Positions 25,803-37,837 of a stretch of 64,000 bases of DNA are shown in pieces (within the stretch, counting starts at the first letter, position 1; each line of letters begins with the position of its first letter). The DNA comes from Edolisoma coerulescens (Eukaryota; Chordata; Aves; Passeriformes; Campephagidae). The notes under the pieces are model-generated. The model had not been told where the DNA came from and did no database searches. It saw only the letters and a list, made by a program, of their open reading frames with translations. The translations under genes were made by a program, and so were the position numbers. The stretch covers positions 744,001 through 808,000 of the forward strand of contig VWZW01001321.1 in the NCBI GenBank assembly GCA_013397115.1, written 5' to 3'.

Positions 25803-27414
25803 AGGGGATGGAGAGGGAGAACAGACAAGACAGATTTAGAATTATAGGGTCGAAAGCGGAGAAGAAAACAGAGAGCTGAAGGTGCACAGGAAATGGAGCG
25901 GATTTAGATAGTGCAGAGATAGAGAAGGATCAATATTTCCAGTGTAGTGCTAAAAGAAAGTTGAAAAACATCTGTCAGCAAGCACATGATGAACTATTTT
26001 TCTGACAAGATATTCTCCTGTCAGTAGTTAATAAAAATGCAGAATATCTCAGTTGTGAGAAGGTCACTTTGATATTCATCACAGGACAAGAAAATCTGTG
26101 CATGGCAAAATGCTCTGTGATTAACAATGTTTTTTCTAAAGGCGTCTGGAGACAGACAGTTATGTATCTGCACAACTCTTAGCTGTAATAAGGGAGTAGC
26201 TGTATTCAAAGAACACAGCTTGACATTTATCTTCTCTGAAAAATAAAAAGATTGAAAGCAAATAGGTTTTTTTGTTTGGTTTTTTTTTCCTTTTGACAAC
26301 ATTGAAACTCCTTCATGATTAGTTAGAGAAAGAAATTACATATCATTAAAAGGTCATAAGAACTGGCATGGTCTGAAAACTAGGGGGAGCACAAACTGAT
26401 GAAGAGCCTTGCAGAAAAATATTTTATGATTAATGTACTAACAAATGACATTCTACTTGGATCAAAGGCACTGATAGAGATGAAGAAGCATAAATTACCT
26501 TTCATTTTATTTTGAAAAAAATCTCTGTATAGAAAAGAAAAAAAAATCTGTCATGAATCCTCAAGTAATTTTGCAGCAATGTAAATAGGTGGTATGAATA
26601 GAATCTCAACCTTCATTTTGTTACAAAAAGTGACATTTCTCAAATAATAAATCAACACATCATAAAACCTCCATCCCCTTTAGTCACTCACAAATTACAG
26701 AATATAAATAAATATTTTAAACTGTCTAATGATAATTTCATAGGTTTTGCACTGCATAAACCTTCTTGGTATAAATATAAGCTCAACAACTTCATATTTT
26801 GATTGTAGATGCAAAGATGTTTTGACATTTTATTCTCTACAATTTACTTCAGGTTCATCTAATAAAAAAAGGGAATTTTTATGTTTCTTAGAGATTCACA
26901 ATCCTTTCTGCTTTATTGAAACGTTCTTCTTTCAGAGCCAAGGGAAATATATCTCTAATTTTAAACTTAGGAGGTAGAAATTTTAACACTAAACACTACG
27001 AGTTGCTGAAACTTTAAAATCCTTTAAATTAAATATTGTTAACACAGAGAATAAGTTAAAACTAATTTGATTCAGGTTGGTAGACCTATTTTATTGAAAT
27101 GAATATGTATTAAGTCAGAATTTATAAAAATTTTAGATCAAGAATGTATCAAAAACCTAGAATATAACTTTTTAAACATTTTTGCCAATGGATTTCCCAG
27201 GAAGTGTGAGGCATGAAGAAACTTTGAAAAGTCTGTAACGAATTAGAAAGTAGGATTTCCTCATGGCAAGAGTTTTTAAACTTTGAACTCAAGACGTCCT
27301 CAAACATTTTCCTTTCATTTTTCTTTAACAAAAATCTCAACAGTTCTCCATAAGTATCAGCTCACGTCTCCATAAAAACAAAAAGCAAAGAAGATCAGAA
27401 GAGCAAACAATTGA
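25801..27414. other. gene-free AT-rich DNA
   Basis: No gene or recognisable repeat seen. The first 130 bases after the A-tract are purine-rich (GGGGATGGAGAGGGAGAAC-type sequence). Confidence 0.5.
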
Positions 27415-28285
27415 ATTACTAGATTCTTTGCTGTCCATAAATGTCTAGCTCCTTTTTGAACCTGAAAACACTTCCTCTTTCCATGAACTCCTGTGGCTTC
27501 ATGCTTCAGATGTTCATGACCTGCTCTGTAAATTAATATTTTTGTTTCAGAATGACTACCTAACAGTTTTACCAATTGTCCCCAAGTTCCAGAACTGGAA
27601 GAAATGGTAATAGTTCTGCTGTCATCTTATACAGTACCTTCATGGGTCTGTAAATTTCTTATCATATATCTCTTCAGGGCTTTCTTCTGTAAACTAAAAA
27701 ACCTCCGGGTCTCTCCTCATAAGGTACATTCTCATGCTCTGTCCCCTTTATCAACCTAATTGTGCTTCCCTGCAGCATCTCTAGCTCTTAAATATGTTTC
27801 CTGAAATGCATAGACTGGAATTGAATATGACACCAAGGTGTTGATGCATGAAAATTTTATGTAGCAGGAGAAATGAATTCTCCATCTTGTTTGCAAGTAC
27901 TCTACATGATGACAGGCAGCATTGTCACTGGCTTTTTTAGATTCTGCATGTTGACTTACTGATTTCTGAAAACTGTTGACAGCTCAAAGATCTGAGCTGT
28001 AATAGCTGCAAGTCAGACATTACAGGATGTTTTGTATGAATTTTTCTTAGATATATTGATTTCATTTATCTATACTGAAACTGTTGTTTCAGCTTTTGCC
28101 CACTCAGATTTCTGAGAGTCTTCTGAATTTCTTCTACAACAGTGAAGCAATGAGCTACCAAGTATAGTTTAGCATAATCTGAAGAGATGGATCTTTAATA
28201 GAGCTTTCAGTCTTCCAGGTAATTGTGGAAGAAGATTAACAACCCAACTCCTTGTGAGCATGCAGCTCCAGGTGATTTTTAGTGG
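27415..28285 (-). mobile_element. ancient CR1 LINE (amniote-type), minus strand
   Basis: Read on the minus strand this is an old CR1 of the type shared among amniotes, much more diverged than the avian CR1 tails elsewhere in the window. From its 3' end inward (plus coordinates) I recognise the region equivalent to TTCAAAAAGGAGCTAGACA with CAGGAGTTCATGGA (near 27440-27500), the GAACTTGGGGACAATTGG and AACTGTTAGGTAG part (27555-27600), and the GAGGAGAGACC segment (27705-27725). Beyond about 27800 comes the ORF2-derived part, equivalent to the conserved run of sequence that in intact copies covers the TCAAGATCT and GAGAGATCTTC-like segments. The outer limits are approximate. Confidence 0.75.
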
Positions 28286-28500
28286 ACAAGAGACCTTTAT
28301 AGTCAGGCTAATATTGACTAAGGAAGGAAAAATAAAGAATAGACTAAAACAGGACTTTAGACAATTGGTAAAAGAACTTTCTCAAGCTGTTCAATACAGT
28401 AGTTCAGTGCTGTGAAAAGTCATAAAGTATAGACATAAAGACAAAAAAAGACCTCAACAGCTCATCAATACAAATTGATTTTATTATTCACTTACTCATG

Positions 28501-28562
28501 AAAAGAAGACAAAAGAAGAGAAGAAATAAAAAAGGAAAGAAATAAAAAGGGGAAGGAAAGGT
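28501..28562. repeat. purine-only A/G-rich tract
   Basis: A nearly pure A/G stretch (GAAGAC, AAAAGAAGAGAAGAAATAAAA-like) that runs directly into the GCAAG pentamer array. Read together they form a compound low-complexity locus of about 120 bp. Its reverse strand is T/C-rich and produces a spurious 61-codon frame with LALPC repeats. Confidence 0.7.
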
Positions 28563-28620
28563 AAGGCAAGGCAAGGCAAGGCAAGGCAAAGCAAGGCAAG
28601 GCAAGGCAAGGCAAGGCAAG
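28563..28620 (+). repeat. (AAGGC)n pentanucleotide microsatellite
   Basis: About eleven units of the 5-mer AAGGC (rotations GCAAG, GGCAA), with one variant unit (AAAGC) near 28588-28592. Short arrays of this kind are often length-polymorphic. Confidence 0.95.
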
Positions 28621-29070
28621 GGAAATTTAAATTTCCAGTTGGGAAAGTTTCCTTAAACAAACTCATTTGCATTTGCATCATTCCTCTCCCTTCAAAGACT
28701 TAGCTTTTGTCTCCTATGTATTCATTATAAGTCTTGTTTCTACAGAGGAGTCTAATATTACTCAGTAATTCCAGGTACTCAATTTGAAAGAGGTTTTACG
28801 ATTAGTTTACTGTTACATGTGCCTTATCATCATATCTAAGTGCCATTTTTTTTGTGTGATATTTAGACTATCGGATTTTCTGCTAGCTGAAATGCTCTTG
28901 ATCTCTGTAAATAAAATGTTGGTTTTATTCATGCACCACTAGTGAAAGTTCCTTTGAAGTGTGTTAAACTGACCATGACTTGAAAATACCAATCCCTGAT
29001 GGTCTGAAACTGATCTCTCCAGAGACTAAAACCCATTTTGCTAAACTGTTTTTTGCAGAAATGACTGACT
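28621..29070. other. gene-free AT-rich DNA
   Basis: Nothing recognisable between the pentamer array and the MIR element. Confidence 0.5.
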
Positions 29071-29270
29071 CCTATAAAGTGCTTTGCTTTTGCATAACAC
29101 TGATAAGACGTGAATTAATTCAAAGGACTCCTGCTTCCTAGATAGGAAAATGTTATCTCTATTTTTCAGATGGAGAAACTGAAAAGGTGAAGAGGCTTCC
29201 TAAGGCCATAGGGTAAGGCAAGGATAGAGCTGGTGTTTCAAATCGCCAGTGTCTGGCTTCTAGTCTAGAA
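29071..29270 (+). mobile_element. MIR SINE (ancient, tRNA-derived)
   Basis: The order of segments fits the mammalian-wide interspersed repeat core and 3' end: TAAAGTGCTTTGC, then TTATCTCTATTTTTCAGATG, then GAGAAACTGAAAAGGTGAAG, a CTTCCTAAGGCCATAGGGTAA segment matching the core GACTTGCCCAAGGTCACACAG, AGAGCTGGTGTTTCAAATC, and a final GTGTCTGGCTTCTAGTC. MIR elements were active before the amniote radiation, so survival in a bird means the copy is very old. That raises the chance that the surrounding sequence is under some constraint. Confidence 0.7.
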
Positions 29271-30668
29271 TTATAAATGTCAAATATCCTACATAGTTTA
29301 TGCATATTTAATAGTTATGATAAGAGTAGATACATTTTGCTCACAGAGAAATAATAAAATAAATACAAAATTTTATACTAATCAGTTACTGTGTCTGACA
29401 TTTTGAGCAGATACTCAAAGTGTGGGAGAAGAAGCAGAAGGGTGATTTTCATCTTCCTGACAGTAAAAAACACTTTCTTCACTGACTGCAGGCTTAGTTC
29501 CATTTCAGAGTCCAGCTTTGAAGGAAATTTTCTTCCTGACTTCTTCTCATTCATATTTGAAGATTTTAATTTTTGTAGTTCTCCAGTGTGAACCTACATG
29601 TTATTAAGAAGTATCAGACTAACAATCATGGAGAATAAAGTTTCATATTTATATCTAGACTAGATAATGTGCAGCTTTTTCAAAGGGTGGTTGATTATAG
29701 ATATAAAAATGACCCAGATCAAGAAACAAAGTGGTGATGAAAAGACTGAGTGTGTCTTGCACTTCCCAAGGGTACTGCTCAGCACATATTCAGACTTCCT
29801 TCTCAGTGTCAAAGTGTGATACCACACTTCCTTTGTAATAACCATGTTTAAAAGTATTTTTTTTTCAGGAAGCACATGAAATAGCAGAATTTAACTGAAT
29901 TACCCAGAACCTACTCTGAGTAGAACACATGGGATTTCAAGAGCCATTTAGCTGATGCTGCTTTCACGGAAGCAAGGCTTACTGTCGCACCAGAGCCATC
30001 GTAAATTCCCCTCGGGAAGATCCTTAATCATTGGTAATCTTTATAACAATTATAAATTATTATAGTATCTTATAAAATGATTTCTATAATACGGTAACCT
30101 GAGCACTATTTTTGCTTAGATCCAATTAGTTCCAGCATTCTGAGACTGAAACAAAGGGAATAAACATGACTCATAGGAAAAGAGTACTTCCATAAATGAG
30201 TGCAAAGTGTCAACATTTGCCATCACTGGAACCAGACAGAAATTGAAGGACTGTATTTCAAGAAGAATATTAAAGCCAGCTGTAAGAATAGAGGTAAGAA
30301 CTTGGAAAAGTAAAATGAATTAATTTGTTCCTCTTCAGCTTCTGATCAATGCAAAACAAATACCTGGTTGTAACACTTTTTGTAAAAGTGGGAGTAGTAT
30401 TTTGGTATATACAGGAAAAACAGGCAATGGAAAAACTTGTCATTCATAGATGCAGGCAATTATTAAAAGACCATATTGAAAGAGAGAAAAACAATTCCAT
30501 GCAAGGATGCTCATGCTTTGGCAGAAATAGTGTAAATATTAAAGTGCGGCATACAATTTAACAAGTACTGAAATAGAGGCTTGATGGTTCTTTCTTTTTT
30601 CTATTGGCCACCCTGAGGAGGGTTTGTCATTTGAAGAATGTAAGAGAACTGACTTCACAGTGATGCTT
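29271..30668. other. gene-free AT-rich DNA
   Basis: No gene and no recognised repeat. Open frames reach 71 codons at most. Confidence 0.5.
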
Positions 30669-31101
30669 TGAAGTGGCTACCTGCAAAGAGAGGCCAGACA
30701 AGATTAAGAGAATAAAAGTAGGTATTTATTTGAAGGGCCTTCAGAGGTACACCCCCGACAGTCAAAAGCCTCCGAGGGTCTCCACCCAAGATGGACTCTG
30801 GGTCACAGGTTCTTCACACTTTTATAAGTTTGGTCCATTTGCATATCAGGGTTAATTCTCCAATTATAATTCCAAGTAATAAGGTAATTACCCCAAGTTT
30901 GCTCCCCCTGTCCAGAGGCTCAGTTTACATATTTCAGGGCCTGGGACAACAAGGTGTCCTTAAGTTCAGGCCCAGAGAGGATTTGTTACATCTAACCAAA
31001 ATGTGAGAACAGGAGCTAACAGGCTATATGAAGTTTCAGAGTTACCTACTAGGCAAAACAGGATCTGAAAAACATAAAAGCTAAAACCTAAAGCATCAAC
31101 A
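30669..31101 (-). mobile_element. solo ERV long terminal repeat, minus orientation
   Basis: This looks like an endogenous-retrovirus LTR lying in reverse. Read on the minus strand it has a TATA box (TATAAAA, reverse of 30821-30827) and, about 95 bp downstream, an AATAAA poly(A) signal (reverse of the TTTATT at about 30725-30730). That is the expected U3-R spacing. The text around CACTTTTATAAGTTTGGTCC and CATTTGCATATCAGGGTTAA is one I associate with LTRs common in passerine genomes, possibly ERVL. It plausibly ends at CATCAACA (31101). The left boundary is uncertain (30669 or 30682) and I found no perfect target-site duplication. No gag, pol or env sequence is adjacent, so it is a solo LTR. 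Confidence 0.7.
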
Positions 31102-34100
31102 GAAAGGCATGCTCATATTTTAATTAGGGAGCCTAAAAACTCAAGACTTTTCTTAAACAACCTTTTGTAACTGGTACAAAATACACCAACACTGGTCTTT
31201 GCAGAGTATTATACAAGCTCTCTGCATGCACACCACTTTACAAATGCAGGCTGACACATCTCCAGAGCCACAGATTATTGCTTTCTTCTAAAAAAATTTC
31301 CTGAGGATAAAGTCATTATGGTCAAAGTCCAGCCACTGAACTGCACCACGAGTTTTCAGAGAGGCAAGTCAGAGACAGGAGAATCTGCTCCTTTAGTGGC
31401 CCCACTGCAGCCTCATTGTGCCCTGGCAAGGGGAGGGCATCACAGGTTCCCCAGGTATGCTCTGTGCCCTGCCCTACTGGGTGGTTGTAGAAGTGCATGG
31501 GGGCTGACACACTGGACAACTCTGCAGCATCCAGAGATGTTGTGCGAGAGTTTGAAAGAATCCAAAGTCAAGGCTAGTAATGAAAGAGTAGATAACTGTG
31601 CAAGTGTGCAGGAGATAATGATTCAGAGTCTAAAATCTGCACCACAGGAAATTGCCTCTGCTGCTGAGTTGTCGCCATATTGTTACAAGAGTCTCATTAA
31701 GGACTTCTCTGTGACCATGAGTGAGACTTGATCTTGCCTAGTCTGTGGTAGTTAATGAGATACTCATTTATTTCACCAGAGCCTGTTAAGAAAGAAAAAT
31801 AAAGTGCTGAAAGTCTAAATTGCGTTGACCTACATAGGGAACCCCAGGCACCTACAGTCCAAGTGGATTTACGGCCTTTGATAACACTGACAACAGCTTT
31901 CTCCTAGTTTTTAACATGTGGCATACTCTTCCTGGGTACAGCACATAATCATTCACAGACTTACTGTTCATCCCCTATTAGAGTACTAGACATTTTTTCC
32001 TATTATTGACTAAACCCTTGGTTTTTGTCTTTTTCCAAGCCACAGCATATGAATACATTCACATCCTGTACTTAAGGACTTCAGCCTCCTTGATGAAAAT
32101 TGCTATTGTGTTCTTGCAGCACTATTTTCAACAGATAGAAATAGCAATTCAGTCACCCTTCATAGATGTTAATGAAAACAGAATTTAGCATGAGCAGAAT
32201 TTCTTTTGTTTTAAGCAGACGCTGTTACATGGAGCACATGGTGTTCTCCATACGGTATTCCACACAGTTTTTGCAGGATATTATGAAACAAACTGACAGT
32301 GATTAATGCTAATAAAAAGAGCTACAAAATTATCAGCATGCAGTCACTGAATATCTCTTTGTTAAACCTGATGTGCTGCTGGCACAACATTTCTGTTTGG
32401 GTCACTGACACTGGAGGGCTTTTGCACACCATGAACATTTAGTTAATGCTATCTAGGCCAGTTCAAAGCAATATTTGATCTTTGATTAGGATATAAATTG
32501 TGAAAGACATAATTCATATCAAGGCAAATTAAATCTTTTCAGTGCACAGTACATAACATGTTCTAACAACATTAGCATTTAATCTATTTCATCAGAGGCA
32601 TGAAACTCAGAATTAATTATTCTACTTAACAGTGTAAAGGACCTTAAGATCAGAGAATACAGCAAAATTCAGAATCATACTTTGTATCAGTAGCAAATTT
32701 CAGGCTGTGTGTGATGCATATCTTTTGGGGTTTTAGTACTCCAATTCCAAATTATTTTGGTATTGTATGTGGTGGATATTGGTATTATATAATATATAAT
32801 AATATTTGGTATTATTGTAGGTGGATAATTAGTCTTCTCTATCATCGAGTTTGATTCCTAAGAAAATCAGTCAAGAAACAATTAAAAAAATAAAAAAGGA
32901 ATAATAAAAGAAAATTGCATAATAATGTTAATGGAAATAGTGATTATAATAATACTGATAATGGTTGTACCAACATGATAAAGAATTAATTTTTTATGTA
33001 TTGTCTAATTTAACTGGTGTGAAAAACTGTTGAATTATTGTATTAATATTACTACATCTTCTCCAATTCTAGAAATCTATATTATACAAGTAAATGGTCC
33101 TGTTACCTAAAACATCAGTTTTAGGTGACATGCTCACATCTTGTGTAAAATAGAGATGTGTTGGGTTAGCTTTTTCATCCACTGCTACTGCAATGACTCT
33201 GAAGAAGCACAGCAGCTTATTCAACATCTCATAACCTCCAAGACCCACTTACTTTAATTATTTTAATAAAAATTATTAAAATAATTATTTTAATAATAGT
33301 TGGTACTCTTTGACTAGATTTACTTTTTGATGTAAAAGTAGTTTTACCGATTTCATGGTTTGATTTTACATGCATTTCTTAAAACTCCTGTGTTTGCTTT
33401 CTTTGTTGCTCTTTGTTTTCAAGGTGACACTGAATTTTTTTAAAGATGAAAACAATTACAGACCTTCCAAAATGTTTTCTGCTGACATAATGCCAACAAA
33501 CACAGAATCTCACTGGGGGTTCATCAAATATCTCCAAATAACCTGAAAAATTACAAATGTTAGGATGGTTTGCTTTAGGTCTTGCAGCTGAATTGCTTGG
33601 GGTTTATTCACTATTTAAAAAGAATAAAATATATCTAGTAGGCACGGGCTAATATTTCCTGTGACTATGCTGTAAGCTGAGCTACACAGATAAGCCCTAG
33701 GAAAGACTAAAAAATAAATTCAACCCAAATAGATTTTGCTGCACATACTGCATTGTCACTTTCTGAATGTCAACACACAATTGCTACTACCTTATCAGTA
33801 ATTAACTTATACACTGTCCATCTTTGTTATCTGCCCTCATCTTTGTTTTTCATTTCCTAGGAATTCATTAGTATCACTTTAGTGGTAAAGGAACCATTCC
33901 TTGGCAAATTCAGCTAAGTAAATCTTCCTTTCTTAAAATAAAATTTGAAAGTGCCTCAGAACAATTTACCTTTATAGTAGTCCCACAGAATAAACATTAT
34001 CACATCATCTTCATGATCATAAGACTTGGACTAGACAGTAATCCTTAATCCTCTCTAGGTATTCAGAGGATGTCTGCTGAACTAAAGGTTTTTCTGTAGT

Positions 34101-36084
34101 CATTTCACATGGGTGCATAGCGCATGGGTTTTGTGGCATACTAAGGATGTGCACTTATTCTTCAATCATCATGATCCAATCCAGGGGCAATTATATGCTA
34201 AGTTGGAGTTCTCTCATGATTTGAGCATGTCCTGTGATTAAGAGGTCTGTTATGTAAACCTTGACTGTTCATCCTGGTTTAATGTTATAGGAACTACATT
34301 TATTAGAAACAGAAGTCTGTAGTAAATCAGAAATGAAACAGAAGACATAATTTCCTTGAACCTCAGGTTCTCAGGCCCAGAATTAATCATCTGTCAAAAG
34401 ATTTGGAGTGGGTCAGGGGACATTTTCTCCTTGAAGCACCATAGAATTGATGAAAAGCAACTTGTACTCCTCCCTACAAAAAGGAAGGTATAAACTACCA
34501 GGATCATATTTATCTAGCCACAGGGGTGTTTCCTCACTTATGCAGAAGCAGTCAGTCAGGCAGAAAAATGTATACTGATGTTTTGTGCTTTCTACTGGAT
34601 CTTATCTGAAGAAATGGAATAGTAAAGGCCAGTATGGAGAAAATGCAGATTGGGTAAGTCAAGCTGGGGAAGGCAACCTCAGGCCAATTTTAATTAAAGC
34701 TCTTGAGATCAGTTATGCCAGGTTTCCAATGTATTTATTAAATGGATTTGCCTCCAAACCAATAACTTTCATGATATTCTTGTATCCAGGTGAACCACTC
34801 AGTATAAAAATTAGACAGTGATGGTTCTCAAGAAGATCAAACAAAAAAAGTTAGCAGATTCCACATCTTTCTAGACCTATGTTATGTACGATTGTCTAGG
34901 TAAGTGGAAGCTGTGATGTGGAAATACATTTTCTCTCCTTTGTTACTTTCCAGACTATTTACTGTGAACAGCCAGTGCTAAAAGTATAATTAGCCTTACT
35001 TGGAAAGTGGAAGCTACAATGGCAGCTATCCATATGTATAATCAAAATGCTTTTTAGGGGAAAACAAAAGACTGATAAAATAATCCAAAAGTGTTTTAGG
35101 AAAACAATGCAGTTCTTATGTATTATACACCACCAGTAAACTCCAAGAATGGAAAATAAGGGTTTAGGACTTTGAGGAACTGTTTATACATATATCTTGC
35201 TGTCATTGAATTTAAAATTTCTATTATTTCAGAGTTTCTAAGATGCGCTTCAATGGAGATCTCTGATATTTAGGCAATTAAGTTCTGTTAATGTATTTCC
35301 CTTTGTATTTAACATGTGGTTCTAACTACTTTGTAGTCTAAGGATTTTTTAAACCCTCAAATTATATTACATAGTGTGTAGTATAAACAAGATGGACCTC
35401 TTTGCAATATTTTGATACTGATTCATCAAAAACAGTTCAAATTAAAAAAACCAAAACAGCCTGTAGACTTTCATTATTAGAACAGCAAATTTCACAGATT
35501 CATATCACTTACTTCTAGGAGGTTTTGTTTTGTCTCCCTTCCCTGTCCCAAATGTGGCACTAACAGTATAATTGGATCCGTATTAAACATGTTGGCAGGA
35601 AAAAGAGTGGTTAATTAGCAAAGTTAAAGCTATGAGTTAACTAAAGTATTCAGAGAATGATTCAGAACTGATGTGCAAAAATGCGTACTGTCTATATATT
35701 GGGCTGAAGTGGTGTAAGATACAGTTTTAAGTAGTTCTAAGAGGTAAAAATATACGACATTGCTCATTTGACATTCAGTACAATTGACACAGTTTGGCAG
35801 TGCGTTAAAGCAGATTTTGGGACTCCTTCTGCCATATCAAATATGTTGCAGTCACAACAGCTGGTGCTGGTTCAAAGTCACTCAAGGGCCAGCAGAGCAG
35901 TTCACATGATCAAGCTTTCTGAAATGTCAAGTAACATCTGTCCACAACAATGAATCTTCATCAGATCAGGTTTCATATGTCTTCCTACTGCCATCACAAA
36001 TTTTGATTTGCATGCTTTAATATGCACCAGTGCAGTCACAAGTCCACAACTGGTTTGGATCTCATTGGCTCTATGGTATCTGTG
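31102..36084. other. gene-free AT-rich DNA
   Basis: No gene is supported. A 137-codon plus-strand frame at 31318-31731 crosses a locally G+C-richer patch but shows no domain or compositional sign of coding. Other items: a TA-rich stretch near 32750-32830 with an imperfect local duplication (GGTATT...GTGGATA) and a perfect 15-bp inverted repeat with a 3-base loop at 33255-33287. Confidence 0.5.
33255..33287. repeat. perfect AT-only hairpin, 15-bp arms
   Basis: TAATTATTTTAATAA at 33255-33269 is the exact reverse complement of the segment at 33273-33287, with three A as the loop. The arms consist only of A and T, so the pairing is weak. A partial third copy (ATAATTATTTTAATAA) follows at 33281-33296. 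This is most likely low-complexity sequence, possibly capable of cruciform extrusion. Confidence 0.8.
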
Positions 36085-36215
36085 ACTATCCAGCTGCTAT
36101 TTTACAGTTGTGGAACATGAGGGTTTGATAATTTAGAAAATTAACCCACTGCAATCAAGAAGATGAAAAATGATGCTAGCTTTTCAGTATTGTTTCCTGA
36201 TTTCATAGTCAGTCC
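36085..36215 (+). mobile_element. probable MIR SINE remnant
   Basis: The segment resembles the MIR core in order: GCTATTTTACAGTTGTGGAA, then CATGAGGG (for AACTGAGGC), then a diverged GATAATTTAGAAAATTAACCC with ACTGCAATCAAGAAG, and a final TTTCCTGATTTCATAGTCAG (for the TCTCCTGACTCCCAGTC part). It is more decayed than the copy at 29071. A chance resemblance cannot be excluded. Confidence 0.4.
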
Positions 36216-37640
36216 TTTTGGTGTGTTACTTCTTCCTTCTTATATGACTCCATTGCTTGTCCTGACTTGTATAAATCCTGTACACTAAAATGATCACCAG
36301 TTCAAGATCTGAATAAAGGTGTTCTCTGCAGTTATATCTCATCATCATGAACTTGAATTTTGTCCAAAAGGTCATGTCATCAATGTATAATGAATAACCA
36401 GTGTTTTTTGAACAAGATTTCTATTTATAGATAAAAAATATCAGCAGTAGAATGAAGTAAAAGATCCTGCACCTCTTGTTGGTCTTGTAATTATAAATGC
36501 CTACCTAAGCATTATTACAGACTTATTGTTTGTCCTTGAACCTATAGGATAGACAAAAAATTGAACCATTCTAATCTATTCTTTCTCTTCGACCAGGTAT
36601 TTGAACTGCTGGAGAGAGGAAAAAATGTATTTCAGATTGGAAACTCAGTAATTGTGGAAATGGTTAACAGATACCTTGAAACCTTGAAGGTTCAGGGGCA
36701 TGACATCTACCTTTTGGGTCCAGTGATGGACAGACTAACGTGGCTGCTCTCCTAATCCACATTCTTCTCTCTCAGGGCAATCCTAGTAAATCTACCAGAG
36801 GAAATATTTTAGCGTACACCTTTAATAATAGAAATATCCACATCCGAATGTTTAAACAGTGGATCTTCATAAAGCAAATTGCACAGTGTCCCATAGTTGC
36901 CCTTCATTTACGGGTGTCATTTCACTCTGTGACCAACATACCAACTGTGCTACCAAAAACTGATATGCACTAAATTAGCACTGAAGTACCATGGTAACCA
37001 CTATGCTCTGTCTGCTGTTTCCCTGGTCACAGAGTCTAACAGTTCTACAAATACTATTTTCTTCATGTACCCCATTATATTTTTGCCCTTTCCAGATTAA
37101 TGAATTTCGTATGTGCTTTTTCTTGTGGAGAGACATTTTCTTGGTTGAGTATAAGATTATATAGTCAGCAGAGATATTATTGGTTTACTGTATGCTTTGT
37201 TTATACTAAGTCCACTTCAGAGCCAATTAATTTAATTGTACCTGCCAGTATGGACTTTAGTTCCTTTAAAAACCTTAAAGGAAAGAAAAAAAATCTCAGT
37301 TTTTAGCAATAGGCTATCTTGTATCAGCAATTTAATATGCTGGTAGTCTGTTTTAATGAGAAATTTCAGGAGAAAAAGAGGAGTTGAAGTTCCCCAATGC
37401 ATAACAAGTTGTACTTTTTGAGTTTTCTGTGCCAGAATAACATTGGCATAAAAATAAAACACCAAGGTAACAAATTTGGTGAAAGTTCTTCTATGTCAAA
37501 GAATTAATTTCATGTAAGAATATAAATTTTAGTTTAGTATTCTAGTTAACTTCAACCTGTCTTGAAAGAGCAAAGATTCAGAGTATATATATCACAGTAT
37601 ATATTCCATTAAATACTTCAATTTAAATCTAAGAAATCAC
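36216..37640. other. gene-free DNA with one exon-like segment
   Basis: No gene is supported. At 36573-36755 a TCTATTCTTTCTCTTCGACCAG acceptor-like sequence, with a possible TTCTAAT branch point upstream, leads into a 51-codon frame (VFELLERGKNV...) that ends in TAA. An AATAAA lies about 700 bp downstream (near 37451). This is discussed as a finding, not called as an exon. Confidence 0.45.
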
Positions 37641-37837
37641 TTTCCTACTGTGTGGGTGGTGAAACACAGTAGGTTACCCGGAGAGGTTGTGGAGTCTCAG
37701 ACCTTGGAGATACTAAAAATCTGCCTGAACACAGATTTTGTGCAGCTGGCTGTAGGTGACTGTGCTTCCTGCAGGGGGACTGGATTAGGTGATCTCCTGG
37801 GGGGACTTCTCTCCTCAGCTACTCTGTGATTCTCTGA
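37641..37837 (+). mobile_element. CR1 LINE 3' tail
   Basis: A short 3'-terminal CR1 fragment. Landmarks: GTGGGTGGTGAAACACAGTA (normally GTGGTGAAGCACTGGAACAGG), TTACCCGGAGAGGTTGTGGA, TTGGAGATACTAAAAATCTG, GGACTGGATTAGGTGATCTC and the tail CTACTCTGTGATTCTCTGA. It is strongly 5'-truncated. Confidence 0.9.

Noticed and set aside
26360..26395. CTCF-like AGGGGGAGC string
   Set aside because: Too short a match to the CTCF consensus to call.
28496..28681. LALPC-repeat frame on the minus strand
   Set aside because: It is a translation of the AAGGC microsatellite.
31318..31731. 137-codon plus-strand open frame
   Set aside because: No domain, no homologous family recognised, no splice or promoter context.
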